A DNA stretch of 64,000 bases from Paenibacillus apiarius (GCF_017052585.1 NZ_JAFFHZ010000001.1:3123501-3187500); one strand, 5' to 3'. Counted from the stretch's first letter, positions 36,940-45,657 are shown. The notes: a model not told the origin generated them from the letters alone. Program-made: numbers and translations.

Positions 36940-38481
36940 ATGACAAAGCCACATCATGAAATGATCGTTGTTCTCGATTTTGGGGGGCAATACAACCAGC
37001 TCATCGCACGTCGCATTCGCGATTTGGGCGTATATAGCGAACTCATTCCTTACAATACACCTGTAGAGCGCATTCAGGAGCTGAATCCGAAGGGCATTGT
37101 CTTTTCCGGCGGTCCGGCAAGCGTGTATGAAGAGAATTCACCGCTTGTTGACCCGCGTATTTACGACTTGGGGCTGCCGATCTTCGGCATTTGCTACGGT
37201 ATGCAAATGATGTCCCACCAACTGAGCGGCAAGGTGGAACGCGCAGGCAAGCGTGAATACGGCAAAGCCGATGTCGTCTTCCAACCGGATAGCGATCTGA
37301 TTAAAGATTTGGAGCCGAATCAGACCGTATGGATGAGCCATACCGATCTGGTTGTCGAGCTGCCGGAAGGCTTCCGTGTGGACGCAGGCACAGAGCATGC
37401 GCCAATCGCGGCGATGAGCCATCCGGAGAAACGTTTCTATGCGGTGCAGTTCCATCCGGAAGTGCGGCACTCCATCTATGGCAATGAAATGATCCGGAAT
37501 TTCTTGTTTAACGTGTGCGGCTGCCGCGGCGACTGGACGATGGAAACATTCATCGAGGATAAGGTGCGTGAAATCCGCGAAATGGTCGGCGAGCGCAAAG
37601 TATTGTGCGCTTTGAGCGGCGGGGTCGACTCTTCCGTCGTGGCGGCGCTCATTCATAAAGCAATCGGCGATCAACTGACTTGCATGTTCATCGATCACAA
37701 CCTGCTGCGCAAGGGCGAAGCCGAAGGCGTTATGGAGACGTTCGTCGGCAAGTTCGATATGCGCGTGGTGAAGATTGACGCGCGCGAGCGCTTCATGAGC
37801 AAGCTGGTCGGTGTATCGGATCCTGAGAAAAAACGTAAAATTATCGGCAACGAGTTCATCTATTGCTTTGACGAGGAGTCGGCGAAGCTTGGCGATTTCG
37901 ACTTCCTGGCGCAAGGCACGCTGTACACGGATATCGTGGAAAGCGGCACGGCAACGGCGCAGACGATCAAGTCTCACCACAATGTGGGCGGCCTGCCGGA
38001 AGATATGAAGTTCCAGCTCATCGAGCCGTTGAACACCTTGTTCAAGGACGAAGTGCGCAAGGTGGGCGAAGAGCTCGGCCTGCCGCGCGAAATCGTATGG
38101 CGCCAGCCATTCCCGGGACCGGGACTCGCCATCCGCGTGCTTGGCGAAGTAACGGAGGACAAGCTGGCCATCGTGCGTGAATCCGATGCGATCCTGCGCG
38201 AAGAGATCGCCAAGGCAGGCTTGGACGGAGAAATATGGCAATACTTTACGGCTTTGCCTGACATGAAGAGCGTTGGCGTCATGGGCGATGCGCGCACATA
38301 CTCCTACACCGTAGGCATCCGCGCCGTAACGTCCATCGACGGCATGACCGCTGACTGGGCGCGCATTCCGTGGGATGTGCTGGAGAAGATCTCCGTTCGC
38401 ATCGTCAACGAGGTGGATAACGTGAACCGTATTGTCTATGACGTTACGTCGAAGCCGCCGGCAACGATTGAATGGGAATAA
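36940..38481 (+). CDS. guaA: GMP synthase (glutamine-hydrolysing)
   Basis: A 513-aa bifunctional enzyme that aminates XMP to GMP. The N-terminal class I amidotransferase domain has the nucleophile Cys85 in [10 protein letters not shown] and the His/Glu in [11 protein letters not shown]. The ATP-pyrophosphatase domain begins near residue 205 with the P-loop [16 protein letters not shown], and the C-terminal dimerisation domain ends PPATIEWE, the conserved terminus of GuaA. Full length and intact. In Bacillus subtilis it is flanked by the transglutaminase gene and pbuG; here a large block precedes it and a 3.4-kb block separates it from the permease. Essential housekeeping gene. Confidence 0.98.
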   Translation: MTKPHHEMIVVLDFGGQYNQLIARRIRDLGVYSELIPYNTPVERIQELNPKGIVFSGGPASVYEENSPLVDPRIYDLGLPIFGICYGMQMMSHQLSGKVERAGKREYGKADVVFQPDSDLIKDLEPNQTVWMSHTDLVVELPEGFRVDAGTEHAPIAAMSHPEKRFYAVQFHPEVRHSIYGNEMIRNFLFNVCGCRGDWTMETFIEDKVREIREMVGERKVLCALSGGVDSSVVAALIHKAIGDQLTCMFIDHNLLRKGEAEGVMETFVGKFDMRVVKIDARERFMSKLVGVSDPEKKRKIIGNEFIYCFDEESAKLGDFDFLAQGTLYTDIVESGTATAQTIKSHHNVGGLPEDMKFQLIEPLNTLFKDEVRKVGEELGLPREIVWRQPFPGPGLAIRVLGEVTEDKLAIVRESDAILREEIAKAGLDGEIWQYFTALPDMKSVGVMGDARTYSYTVGIRAVTSIDGMTADWARIPWDVLEKISVRIVNEVDNVNRIVYDVTSKPPATIEWE

Positions 38482-38493
38482 GATAAGGTAGAT

Positions 38494-38541
38494 AAAGGGC
38501 CGCTCTACAGTCTATACAGACTGCGGGACGGCCCTTTTTTC
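38494..38541 (+). terminator. Terminator between guaA and the convergent CPBP gene
   Basis: The outer stem aaagggccg (38494-38502) pairs with cggcccttt, and an inner palindrome cagtctatacagactg extends it; tttttt follows. It ends guaA strongly and, more weakly, the minus-strand gene. Confidence 0.85.
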
Positions 38542-38547
38542 TATGTA

Positions 38548-39339
38548 TTAATAAGAGGTGTGTTCCGCCCTATCTGTGCGGCGGGTCTCGTTGCGGATGC
38601 CGGGTATGAGAAGGAGGCAAGCAGCGGACAAGATGACGATAACGATGGTGTCATATCCAATCGTGCTTGTGGTTTCATTGCCCAAGAACTGAATGAGATT
38701 GTGCAACGTGTGAAACAGAATCAACGGGAGTATTTGCTTCGTCTTCACCATGAGCAAGGCCAGTACAGCCCCGACAAGAAGGGCGTATACAAGCTGGAGA
38801 ATGGTCCGCGCCATATCTTGGCCCGACAGCATGTTCAGCACATGGGTAAGAGAAAATAAAATGCTCGAAGCAATCACGGCCGGCGCAATTCCCTTCGGCA
38901 ATAAAATATGCAAAATCATGCCGCGATAGACCGTTTCCTCGACAAATCCGACCAAGACGGTAAAGAAAACAAAGAACAACAATTCCGAAAACGTCACCGT
39001 TTTAAACCCTTTGAGGCTAAGAATGATAAGTACCAACACGAGTGGCGCATAGCAGTAGAGACTACTTGGCGTTAGAGCGGATAAAGAGTTGAATCCGTAT
39101 GCCTTCCACTTCTTTCGCGCCGTGAAAGAAACGATGCAGACGAGCGCGATCGGAATGAACGAAATTAGAATAGGCGCCGTATAATCAAGCTCTTCGATCG
39201 TCGCATAGGCCCCTGCGGCAAATACCGCGACTAGCAGCAACAGCTCAATGATGACGACACTTAGGACGGGACGTCTTTGCGTAAAGGTTGCACGGGATGG
39301 ATCGAGTTGATTAGTTATGCTGTTCGTCATTGTGTCCAT
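38548..39339 (-). CDS. CPBP-family intramembrane protease
   Basis: A 263-aa protein with about seven hydrophobic spans. The CPBP (Abi) motifs are seen: GFVEETVYRGMILHILLP (the EExxxR box) and SSILFSLTHVLNMLSG (the FxxxH box), then a third conserved stretch near HTLHNLIQF. Family members are glutamic-type membrane proteases (Rce1-like) with roles in peptide processing, bacteriocin self-immunity or regulation. The gene begins inside the 3' end of the padR gene, so the two are translationally coupled and probably co-regulated by PadR. ATG 39339 or ATG 39330 could be the start. Substrate unknown. Confidence 0.9.
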   Translation of the reverse strand: MDTMTNSITNQLDPSRATFTQRRPVLSVVIIELLLLVAVFAAGAYATIEELDYTAPILISFIPIALVCIVSFTARKKWKAYGFNSLSALTPSSLYCYAPLVLVLIILSLKGFKTVTFSELLFFVFFTVLVGFVEETVYRGMILHILLPKGIAPAVIASSILFSLTHVLNMLSGQDMARTILQLVYALLVGAVLALLMVKTKQILPLILFHTLHNLIQFLGNETTSTIGYDTIVIVILSAACLLLIPGIRNETRRTDRAEHTSY

Positions 39340-39865
39340 TCTTCCCTTCCATGATGTCGTCCACCCAGTTGCCTTCCATCTCGAAATAATGGAGCCCGTA
39401 CTGCAGAACGGACAGCCGATAGTAATACTGCTGCGGATCGCTGATTTGGGCGAGCTCTTTCGTGACTATCCGTTCCACGTTATTCAGCCGTTCACGTTCG
39501 CTTGCGACCTTGATTCGATATTCAGCGAGGCGGGTTCGGCGGGTCCCTTCATCGAGATAGTCGTAGAAGAAGATTTTGAGCAGATGCTCGTTCTTCGTGA
39601 GCTGCAACGGCTGCGCAAGCCATACCAGAAAGGCTTCTTTGCCTGCAGGCAAAATGGAGTATACCTTTTTGTTCTTGCTGTCTCCGATCACGGTTACGTT
39701 GACCAATTGTTTGTCCGCCAGCCGCTTCAATGCGGGGTAAAGGCTGCCGTAACTCGCGCTGTAGAATATCCCGACGGTATGGTCAATTGTCTTTTTCAAC
39801 TCATACCCATTCATCTCATGTTCAAGCAGCAGACCGAGAATGATATGTTCAAGCATAGAATTCAC
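39311..39865 (-). CDS. PadR-family transcriptional regulator
   Basis: A 184-aa regulator. The PadR winged helix is at residues 5-80 (EHIILGLLLEHEMNGYELKK; SYGSLYPALKRLADKQLV), followed by the C-terminal Vir_act_alpha_C helical domain. PadR proteins are usually autorepressors that respond to small molecules or stress. It overlaps the CPBP protease gene by 29 bp, which makes the protease its likely target. The ATG is preceded by gagaaggtg. Confidence 0.92.
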   Translation of the reverse strand: MNSMLEHIILGLLLEHEMNGYELKKTIDHTVGIFYSASYGSLYPALKRLADKQLVNVTVIGDSKNKKVYSILPAGKEAFLVWLAQPLQLTKNEHLLKIFFYDYLDEGTRRTRLAEYRIKVASERERLNNVERIVTKELAQISDPQQYYYRLSVLQYGLHYFEMEGNWVDDIMEGKNGHNDEQHN

Positions 39866-40016
39866 CTTCTCATTTCATTTGAAATATGGTGCAGTTGCTC
39901 CAGTTCAATTATATCGAAACGATATATCGATTAGATGTATAACATAAACCATTCCTTTTGTTTTGGTCAATAGGACGCATGTAAAATCATTGTGAGCGTG
40001 TCCCGATAATCAAAAG

Positions 40017-40057
40017 AAAGCCTAGTCCTCCACCAGTGAATCGGAGAATTAGGCTTT
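40017..40057 (-). terminator. Terminator of the small glycine-rich protein cluster
   Basis: On the minus strand the arms aaagccta and taggcttt (plus inner ctccg/cggag-like pairing) precede ctttctttt. It separates this cluster from padR. Confidence 0.65.
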
Positions 40058-40092
40058 GCCCGGTAATTAAATTCAGGCCAAATGAAATGGAA

Positions 40093-40449
40093 TTATTTCT
40101 TTACCGATTGGAGGGTTTCCAATAAGGTTTGGCGATACTCCTTCTGCTCCTCCATAATCGAATGCAGCATCGGAAGCAAAGCATCAATGTTTGCTTTCTG
40201 GCTGCTTGTCCCGTCCGCTAGCATTAAGATTAAGGTATATAGCATCGTGATGATGGAGTAGTTGTCCACGTACGTAATATTAAGAGCCTGTCCACCAGTA
40301 CCTCCGGCTCCACCGGCCCCTCCAACGCCGCCGTGGCCAATGGCACTGGAAGTTGCATTCGCGCCGACGCTTGAATCCAGGTTTTGGCTTGCTTCGTCAA
40401 CGTTTTGACTATCGAATTGTTCGTCCTGACGAGCTTCACTCAACGTCAT
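40093..40449 (-). CDS. Small Gly-rich protein with hydrophobic/helical C-terminus, unknown function
   Basis: A 118-aa protein (119 if the GTG at 40452 is used). The N-terminal 40 residues are acidic and polar (SEARQDEQFDSQNVDEASQN), a short glycine-rich linker follows (GHGGVGGAGGAGGTGG), then a hydrophobic segment (YSIITMLYTLILMLADG) and a charged helix (LLPMLHSIMEEQKEYRQTLL). I do not recognise a family. It is the last of four small genes on the same strand, about 50 bp after the Gly-Asn-Gly-Asp gene. Its ribosome-binding site is weak (tagggtg close to the start). Sporulation-phase expression is inferred from the sigma-K-like promoters upstream. Confidence 0.65.
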   Translation of the reverse strand: MTLSEARQDEQFDSQNVDEASQNLDSSVGANATSSAIGHGGVGGAGGAGGTGGQALNITYVDNYSIITMLYTLILMLADGTSSQKANIDALLPMLHSIMEEQKEYRQTLLETLQSVKK

Positions 40450-40501
40450 CACCCTAACATGTTTGTATATTCTTTTGATAAAGCCTGAATCATCTTGTCA
40501 G

Positions 40502-40801
40502 CTATACGCCTTTTGTGATTTCAGCATTTCCGTTGCCTCCGTCGCCGCCAGCACCGCCATTGCCGCCAGCACCGCCATTGCCGCCATTGCCGCCATTACC
40601 TATATTGCCGTTGGCAGTTGCGACGGATCCTCCAACCGCTACGGCTACCCCGACGCCAATCCCAAAGCCGCCGTCACCGCCGTCGCCGCCATTGCCGCCA
40701 TCGCCACCATTGCCGCCGTCGCCGCCGTTCCCGCTGTCTGCTATTTCAACCTCCCGTTTTTTGTGATGATTTGGATAATATTTTTCTTCTTCTCCCCACA
40801 T
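40502..40801 (-). CDS. Small Gly-Asn/Gly-Asp repeat protein, unknown function
   Basis: A 99-aa protein. The N-terminus is charged and aromatic (MWGEEEKYYPNHHKKREVEI), then come two blocks of GGNGGD-type repeats flanking a central valine/alanine-rich segment (FGIGVGVAVAVGGSVATANG). A clear ribosome-binding site, aggagtga, precedes the ATG, which argues that it is a real gene despite its simple composition; the opposite strand in this stretch also reads open only because of the repeat. Such glycine-rich proteins occur on spore surfaces and in amyloid-like fibrils, but no family is recognisable. Confidence 0.7.
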   Translation of the reverse strand: MWGEEEKYYPNHHKKREVEIADSGNGGDGGNGGDGGNGGDGGDGGFGIGVGVAVAVGGSVATANGNIGNGGNGGNGGAGGNGGAGGDGGNGNAEITKGV

Positions 40802-40860
40802 ATTCGATCACTCCTATTATTTTATAATGGTTTGATAAGGCTTGAATTTGCTTCATGAAA

Positions 40861-41133
40861 CTACTTCTGGAGATTGGACAATGAAATAAGCTGTTGAATC
40901 AATTTCGCAACGTCGACGTTCAGCTTGATGCCCTCAATGTCCATACTGAGCCCGGTATCACCATCTAAGCCCAAGCTCGAACCTTCGCCATCGATTCCAT
41001 TTACTCCACTTACTCCATTTAACCCATTGCTTCCATCAATTCCGTGTGAACCATCTGCGCCATTTGTTCCTGCGACATGTTCAATCTCGGAGCTTTCGTT
41101 TTTCTTAATTTCTTTCTTATTTTGTTCAGTCAC
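40861..41133 (-). CDS. Small collagen-like protein (Gly-X-Y repeats)
   Basis: A 90-aa protein. I choose GTG 41133 because ggggtggtga lies at good spacing; an ATG at 41178 has no site. After a Lys/Glu-rich N-terminus there are about ten Gly-X-Y triplets (GTNGADGSHGIDGSNG and on), rich in Asn and Asp, not Pro, then a short helical end (VAKLIQQLISLSNLQK) that could serve for trimerisation. Collagen-like repeats of this kind are known from BclA-type exosporium filaments of Bacillus. A sigma-K-like promoter lies about 85 bp upstream. A spore-surface role is inferred. Confidence 0.72.
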   Translation of the reverse strand: MTEQNKKEIKKNESSEIEHVAGTNGADGSHGIDGSNGLNGVSGVNGIDGEGSSLGLDGDTGLSMDIEGIKLNVDVAKLIQQLISLSNLQK

Positions 41134-41216
41134 CTTTATCACCACCCCAAATCGTCTGCAATCAAAGCTCAGCGACAAAACCTTTCTGCGTTATCACTTT
41201 GTTACTGAGCTTACGA

Positions 41217-41243
41217 TAGTATATGAAGATCAACTTATATGGT
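41217..41243 (-). promoter_or_regulatory. Sigma-K-like promoter for the collagen-like gene
   Basis: On the minus strand: AC (41243-41242), 16-nt spacer, CATATACTA (41225-41217). This fits the sigma-K pattern AC-N16/17-CATANNNTA. Confidence 0.5.
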
Positions 41244-41313
41244 AACGATGTTTCCCCAATTGCTATAACATTTACTAGAATTCAAACTATCATGGACAAG
41301 GCATGTTGATAGA

Positions 41314-41496
41314 TTACGATGTTTCCCGGGCAAGATTTTCAATTTTTTGGCGGAGCGTTTCAATCCCTTTTAGCGTATGATTTAGTTCAATCAGGCTTTG
41401 CTTAAGTTCGTCTAGATTTTGCGCAAAACCTTGAATGTCTTTTCCTTGGTCTTGAAGGTTTTCTAAATGTTTGATGTGTGCATCCAAGTTCACCAT
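41314..41496 (-). CDS. Small coiled-coil protein, unknown function
   Basis: A 60-aa acidic protein predicted to be almost wholly alpha-helical, with Leu/Ile at heptad spacing (LDELKQSLIELNHTLKGIE, then LRQKIENLA). No membrane segment or signal peptide. gaagggagg precedes the ATG at good distance, so translation is likely. It is the first gene of the four-gene small-protein cluster and sits behind its own sigma-K-like promoter. It could be a scaffold or trimerisation partner for the repeat proteins downstream (inference); no family recognised. Confidence 0.65.
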   Translation of the reverse strand: MVNLDAHIKHLENLQDQGKDIQGFAQNLDELKQSLIELNHTLKGIETLRQKIENLARETS

Positions 41497-41527
41497 ATCT
41501 GTTCCCTCCTTCCAAAGGACTTCATAC

Positions 41528-41555
41528 TAATCTATGAAAGCTCTATGAAAAACGT
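41528..41555 (-). promoter_or_regulatory. Sigma-K-like promoter for the small-protein cluster
   Basis: On the minus strand: AC (41555-41554), 17-nt spacer, CATAGATTA (41536-41528), an exact fit to AC-N16/17-CATANNNTA. It lies 30 bp before the coiled-coil gene. Confidence 0.55.
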
Positions 41556-41604
41556 TAAACACGAACAAGGATTATATTTACTGTTTAAATGTTCGGATTT
41601 TACG

Positions 41605-41633
41605 TTGACATCCTTCTAGGTTCGCTTTACAAT
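41605..41633 (+). promoter_or_regulatory. Sigma-A promoter of the purine permease operon
   Basis: TTGACA (41605-41610), 17-bp spacer, TACAAT (41628-41633). Transcription would start about 25 bp before the riboswitch aptamer. Confidence 0.75.
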
Positions 41634-41662
41634 GGTTGTAGATAACCTAATACATCAAGTTT

Positions 41663-41727
41663 TTCGTATAATCTCGGGGATTGGCCCGGGAGTTTCTACG
41701 GATCACCGTAAATGATCTGGCTACGAA
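41663..41727 (+). ncRNA. Guanine-class purine riboswitch aptamer
   Basis: P1 is ttcgta/tacgaa (41663-41668 and 41722-41727). The conserved core is present: TATAATC after P1, agtttctac in J2/3, and ggctacg in J3/1. The specificity base corresponds to C41721, so guanine or hypoxanthine, not adenine, is the expected ligand. High purine should favour the terminator at 41881 and switch off the permease gene. Confidence 0.92.
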
Positions 41728-41880
41728 GAGCATCGGCGCTGTCTGTCTGACGAATCCACATATTCGTCTCTTCCATTCCGATCCCTGAGCGTTTTGAATG
41801 TCATTTTCAAGATGGGAACTTGTGATGCATAGATGCATGTACAGGGACAGTGGAAGAAGCACGCCGTACTTTTCAACGCC

Positions 41881-41917
41881 AGAACTCGGGAGATCATCAT
41901 CCTGGGTTCTTTTTTTG
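41881..41917 (+). terminator. Riboswitch-controlled terminator before the purine permease gene
   Basis: agaactcggga (41881-41891) pairs with tcctgggttct (41900-41910), with two G-U pairs, and is followed by seven or more T. It lies about 150 nt after the aptamer, further than usual, so the antiterminator must involve the intervening RNA. Confidence 0.85.
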
Positions 41918-41986
41918 TCCGTATAGGGTTGCTGGGGAGTAAACAAGTAAACATTCATGAGAGTTCATGGGGAGGATGTTACAAGC

Positions 41987-43390
41987 ATGGAGCGCTTCTT
42001 CAAAATCAAGGAGCAAGGTTCAACGATTAGAACAGAGATCATGGCGGGGATTACGACCTTCATGACGATGGCGTACATCTTGGCCGTTAACCCGGACATT
42101 TTGACTGCATTCGGCAAAACGGGCATGGATTGGTACGCTGTATTCCTTGCGACGGCTATTGCAGCCGGAGTATTCACCATTGCCATGGGGATTTTCGTTA
42201 ACTTCCCGGTCGCATTGGCGCCAGGGATGGGACTTAATGCATATTTCGCTACGGTAGTCGTCTCCACGGCTGGATCGGACCATCCGATTACGTGGCAGAT
42301 GGCACTGACGGCGGTCTTTATTTCAGGGATCATCTTTTTCTTATTAACGATTACACACATTCGCCAAATGCTGCTGGAAGCCGTGCCGGACGCATTGAAG
42401 CATGCGATTACGGTCGGTATCGGGTTGTTCATTACGATTGTCGGCTTGAAGAACAGCGGGCTGTTGTCCGTGTCGGTCGAGACGGTGAACGATGTTCCGA
42501 AGGGGACGTTTACGCCGCTTATGGGCTTTGAATCGGTATTCGGCCTGGGCAGCTTCACCGACCCAAGCGTGCTGCTGACCATTATCGGCTTGGCGCTTAT
42601 CTCGGTGCTGATGATTCTGAATGTGCCGGGAGCGATTTTATTCGGTATTCTTGGCACGACCATCATCGGTATTTTCATGGGCGTCGTCGACTTCAGCAAC
42701 TTGTCGACGGACAAGACGCCATGGATCCCGGATTTGGGACAGCTTAGCTTCTTTGAATTCGACTTTGCCGGCGTTATGGGCGTCGGTATCGTATCCATCA
42801 TTTTGACCTTCACCTTCGTGGAGCTGTTCGACACGTTCGGCACACTCGTCGGGACGGCCAATCGCGCTGGATTCATGAAGAACCGTGAAGAAGGCAACAA
42901 GCGCGTCGGCAAAGCGATGTTCGTAGACTCGATCGCTGTCGGCGGGGGCGCGGTACTCGGCACAAGCACGGTAACGGCTTTCGTCGAGAGCTCCGCCGGA
43001 GTAGCGGCAGGAGGCCGCACCGGTCTGACTTCGGTGACGACCGGCATTTGCTTCTTGCTGTCCTTGTTCCTGGCTCCGGCTGTGGCGCTTATTCCTGGCT
43101 CCGCAACGGCTGCCGCGTTGATTGTGGTCGGCGTGCTCATGATGCAGGCCGTGCGCGAAATCAATTTCCAAGATCTTGTCATCGGCATTCCGGCATTCAT
43201 GACCATTGCGTTCATGCCGTTCACGTACAGCATTGCGAACGGGATCTCCTTCGGTATTCTCGCTTATGTGCTGCTTGCATTCGTAGCGAACGTATTTGGC
43301 AAAGGAGAGCAAAAATATAAGATTCATTGGCTCATGTGGATCTTGTTCGTGCTCGTTATTATTCGCTATGTGGCGATGGGCGGACACTAA
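41987..43390 (+). CDS. pbuG: NCS2-family guanine/hypoxanthine permease
   Basis: A 467-aa integral membrane purine:proton symporter of the AzgA/PbuG group with 12-14 spans. The signatures are MERFFKIKEQGSTIRTEIMA, GITTFMTMAYILAVNP, ALAPGMGLNAYF and GTSTVTAFVESSAGVAAGGR. ATG 41987 gives the standard N-terminus; ggagg at 41971-41975 is slightly far (11 nt). An in-frame ATG at 41957 is less likely. The guanine riboswitch upstream and the adenine deaminase downstream support purine salvage. In Bacillus subtilis the homologue directly follows guaA. Confidence 0.95.
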   Translation: MERFFKIKEQGSTIRTEIMAGITTFMTMAYILAVNPDILTAFGKTGMDWYAVFLATAIAAGVFTIAMGIFVNFPVALAPGMGLNAYFATVVVSTAGSDHPITWQMALTAVFISGIIFFLLTITHIRQMLLEAVPDALKHAITVGIGLFITIVGLKNSGLLSVSVETVNDVPKGTFTPLMGFESVFGLGSFTDPSVLLTIIGLALISVLMILNVPGAILFGILGTTIIGIFMGVVDFSNLSTDKTPWIPDLGQLSFFEFDFAGVMGVGIVSIILTFTFVELFDTFGTLVGTANRAGFMKNREEGNKRVGKAMFVDSIAVGGGAVLGTSTVTAFVESSAGVAAGGRTGLTSVTTGICFLLSLFLAPAVALIPGSATAAALIVVGVLMMQAVREINFQDLVIGIPAFMTIAFMPFTYSIANGISFGILAYVLLAFVANVFGKGEQKYKIHWLMWILFVLVIIRYVAMGGH

Positions 43391-43637
43391 TGACCCGCAT
43401 CCGGACCGAGGCAGCATGAATCGTCCGGGATACAGACAGCCGCTGCCAGCGCTGCATGGATGATTGCGAATGTCCGCGCGATGATGCGAAAAGCAAGAGT
43501 CCGTGCGGACGGCAGCGGCGGCTGGCTGACAGCTTTTCAATATTTTGATGCACTGCGCATGCAAACTTATGCACGAGCAACGAAATGGTTAACCCAATCG
43601 GCTCACTCAGATTTAGCATCTAGGAGGACATGACTTC

Positions 43638-44690
43638 ATGAGAAAAATCGCTTTGACTCTCGCTATCGTATTATCCCTCGGCACACTGCTTGCCGCATGT
43701 TCCGGCAGCAACAATGCGGAAGGCGGCCAAGACAAACCGACCGAGCTTGTTATCTCCACATGGGGATTTGCGGAAGATGCGATGAAGAAAAATGTATACG
43801 AGCCGTTTGAGAAGAAGTACAACGTTAAGATTGTGACGGAAATCGGGAACAATACCGACCGCTTGAACAAAATCCGTCAAGGCAGCTCGAAGGTAGACTT
43901 GGTGTACTTGTCCGACTACTATGCGCTGCAAGGCATTGAAGAAGGATTATTCGAGAAGATTGACCGCAAGAACATTCCGAATCTGGACCATTTGTATGAT
44001 ATCGCAAAAGCCCCGCTTGGCGAGGACTACGGTCCGGCCCACACGGTAGCTCAGCTTGGGCTCGTCGTGAACGGGGATGAAGTGAAGACTCCGGTGGAGT
44101 CGTGGAACGATCTGTGGAAGCCGGAATTCAAGGACAAGCTGGCGCTTCCGAACATTACGATTACGACAGGTCCGATGCTGATGGACATGGCCGCCAAGCG
44201 TGAAGGCAGCCCAGATATGAACAGCGATGCCGCATTCAAGGCGCTGACCGAAATCAATCCGGGTGTCGTGAAGTATTATTCCAAATCAGCGGATCTAGTC
44301 AATATGTTTGCTCAAGGCGAGGTGGTCGCGGCGCCCATGCAAGATACGTTCTATGGCAGCGTATCCCAAGCCGTCCCATCCGCGAAATTCATAACTCCGA
44401 AAGAAGGAGCCTATGCGCTGTTGAACACCGTAAATGTCGTCAAAGGCTCTAAACATAAAGAATTGGCAGAGAAGTTCATCAACTGGCACCTCAGTCAAGA
44501 AGTGCAGCAAGCGAATGCCGTCGACCGCGTTGATTCCCCGACGAACAAGCTGGTCGAATTAACGGAGGAGCAAGCGGCAGGCATGACATATGGCGCAGAT
44601 GTCGTTGAGAACTTGAAGACGCTCGACTTGCGCAAGGTAAATCAAGAAATGAGCGGCTGGATCGACCGTTGGAATCGTGAAATCGAGTAA
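43638..44690 (+). CDS. Pot-type ABC transporter substrate-binding lipoprotein
   Basis: A 350-aa binding protein of the PotD/PotF family with lipobox TLLAACSGS near residue 20. The stretches LVISTWGFAEDAMKKNVYEP and YAPMQDT-like AAPMQDTFYGSVSQAVPS, and GAYALLNTVNVVKGSKHKEL, are typical. The polyamine-binding acidic residues cannot be assigned by eye, so spermidine/putrescine is only the family default. The gene lies 250 bp after the guanine permease with no terminator between, and the whole importer sits between pbuG and adenine deaminase, which hints at a purine- or nucleobase-linked ligand. Confidence 0.88.
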   Translation: MRKIALTLAIVLSLGTLLAACSGSNNAEGGQDKPTELVISTWGFAEDAMKKNVYEPFEKKYNVKIVTEIGNNTDRLNKIRQGSSKVDLVYLSDYYALQGIEEGLFEKIDRKNIPNLDHLYDIAKAPLGEDYGPAHTVAQLGLVVNGDEVKTPVESWNDLWKPEFKDKLALPNITITTGPMLMDMAAKREGSPDMNSDAAFKALTEINPGVVKYYSKSADLVNMFAQGEVVAAPMQDTFYGSVSQAVPSAKFITPKEGAYALLNTVNVVKGSKHKELAEKFINWHLSQEVQQANAVDRVDSPTNKLVELTEEQAAGMTYGADVVENLKTLDLRKVNQEMSGWIDRWNREIE

Positions 44691-44722
44691 CGGGTTCATG
44701 AGCAAGGTATAGTTGGAACGTT

Positions 44723-44760
44723 GGAGGGCTGCCGTTTCGCAGCACCCTCCTTTTATTTTC
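44723..44760 (+). terminator. Intercistronic terminator/attenuator after the binding-protein gene
   Basis: ggagggctgc pairs with gcagcaccctcc (2-nt bulge) and is followed by ttttatttt. It would lower expression of the permeases and ATPase relative to the binding protein. Confidence 0.7.
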
Positions 44761-44821
44761 TCTCGGAACAACAACCAGCATCGTTCCTAATCACAGCCTA
44801 GACAACAGGAGAACAATATCC

Positions 44822-45643
44822 ATGAAAAAACAATATTTATGGCTTTTACTGCTTCCGGGGCTCTTGTTCCTGACATTGTTTATGATTATTCCCATCTTCA
44901 TGACGATTGGCTCGACCTTCTTCCGCGAAGGCGCGTTCACGATAGAGGGCTATGTCAAGCTGCTTGGCGATCCGTACATTTTGAAAATATTAGGCACGAC
45001 GCTGCAAGTCAGCCTAGTCACAACCATCGTGTGCATCCTGCTCGGCTTTCCGACCGCCTACTATATTTCGAAGCAGAAGGCGCGCACGAAGGGCATCCTG
45101 CTCGCATTGGCGCTCTTTCCGCTCCTGACAAGCGCCATCGTGCGCTCGTTCAGCTGGATGGTCATTCTCGGCAAGAACGGCTTGGTCAACAACTTTCTGG
45201 TGGGAATCGGTCTCGCCGCCGAGCCGCTGAAGATTTTGTATACGCCGACCGCCATGATCATCGGCCTCATTCACCTGTTCCTGCCGCTGATGATTATTTC
45301 GCTCGTCGGCGTTATGGAGAATATCGATGAAGACTTGCTGAAAGCTTCCGAAAGCTTGGGCGCTTCGCGCATGAAAGGCTTCATGAGCATTATCGTGCCG
45401 TTATGTGTGCCAGGTCTTATCGTCGGCAGCATACTGGTATTCGTCGGCAGCCTGACGGCCTATACGACGCCGCAGCTGCTGGGCGGCAAGCAGCGGGTCG
45501 TGGCGACATTCCTGTATCAGAATGCGATGACGCTGAACGATTGGTACATGGCTTCGATCGTTGCCACGGTGATGATCGTCGTCACCTTTATTATTATCGG
45601 GCTTATGAACCAGCTTGCCCGCAGATTGAATCCGAAGGGGTAA
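44822..45643 (+). CDS. Pot-type ABC transporter permease (PotB-like)
   Basis: A 273-aa permease with six spans. The EAA loop reads DEDLLKASESLGASRMKGFMSII near residue 165. The N-terminus WLLLLPGLLFLTLFMIIPIF is typical of PotB/PotH. caggaga precedes the ATG with an AT-rich gap. It is followed after 14 bp by the PotC-like gene. Gene order here (binding protein, B, C, ATPase) differs from the classic potABCD order. Confidence 0.9.
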   Translation: MKKQYLWLLLLPGLLFLTLFMIIPIFMTIGSTFFREGAFTIEGYVKLLGDPYILKILGTTLQVSLVTTIVCILLGFPTAYYISKQKARTKGILLALALFPLLTSAIVRSFSWMVILGKNGLVNNFLVGIGLAAEPLKILYTPTAMIIGLIHLFLPLMIISLVGVMENIDEDLLKASESLGASRMKGFMSIIVPLCVPGLIVGSILVFVGSLTAYTTPQLLGGKQRVVATFLYQNAMTLNDWYMASIVATVMIVVTFIIIGLMNQLARRLNPKG

Positions 45644-45657
45644 CGGGGGTAACGAAC

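Noticed and set aside
40463..40858. Plus-strand Pro/Ala/Ile-rich frames opposite the Gly-Asn/Gly-Asp repeat gene
   Set aside because: Complement of GGN codons gives proline, alanine or isoleucine runs in every frame; the minus-strand gene has the ribosome-binding site and cluster context.
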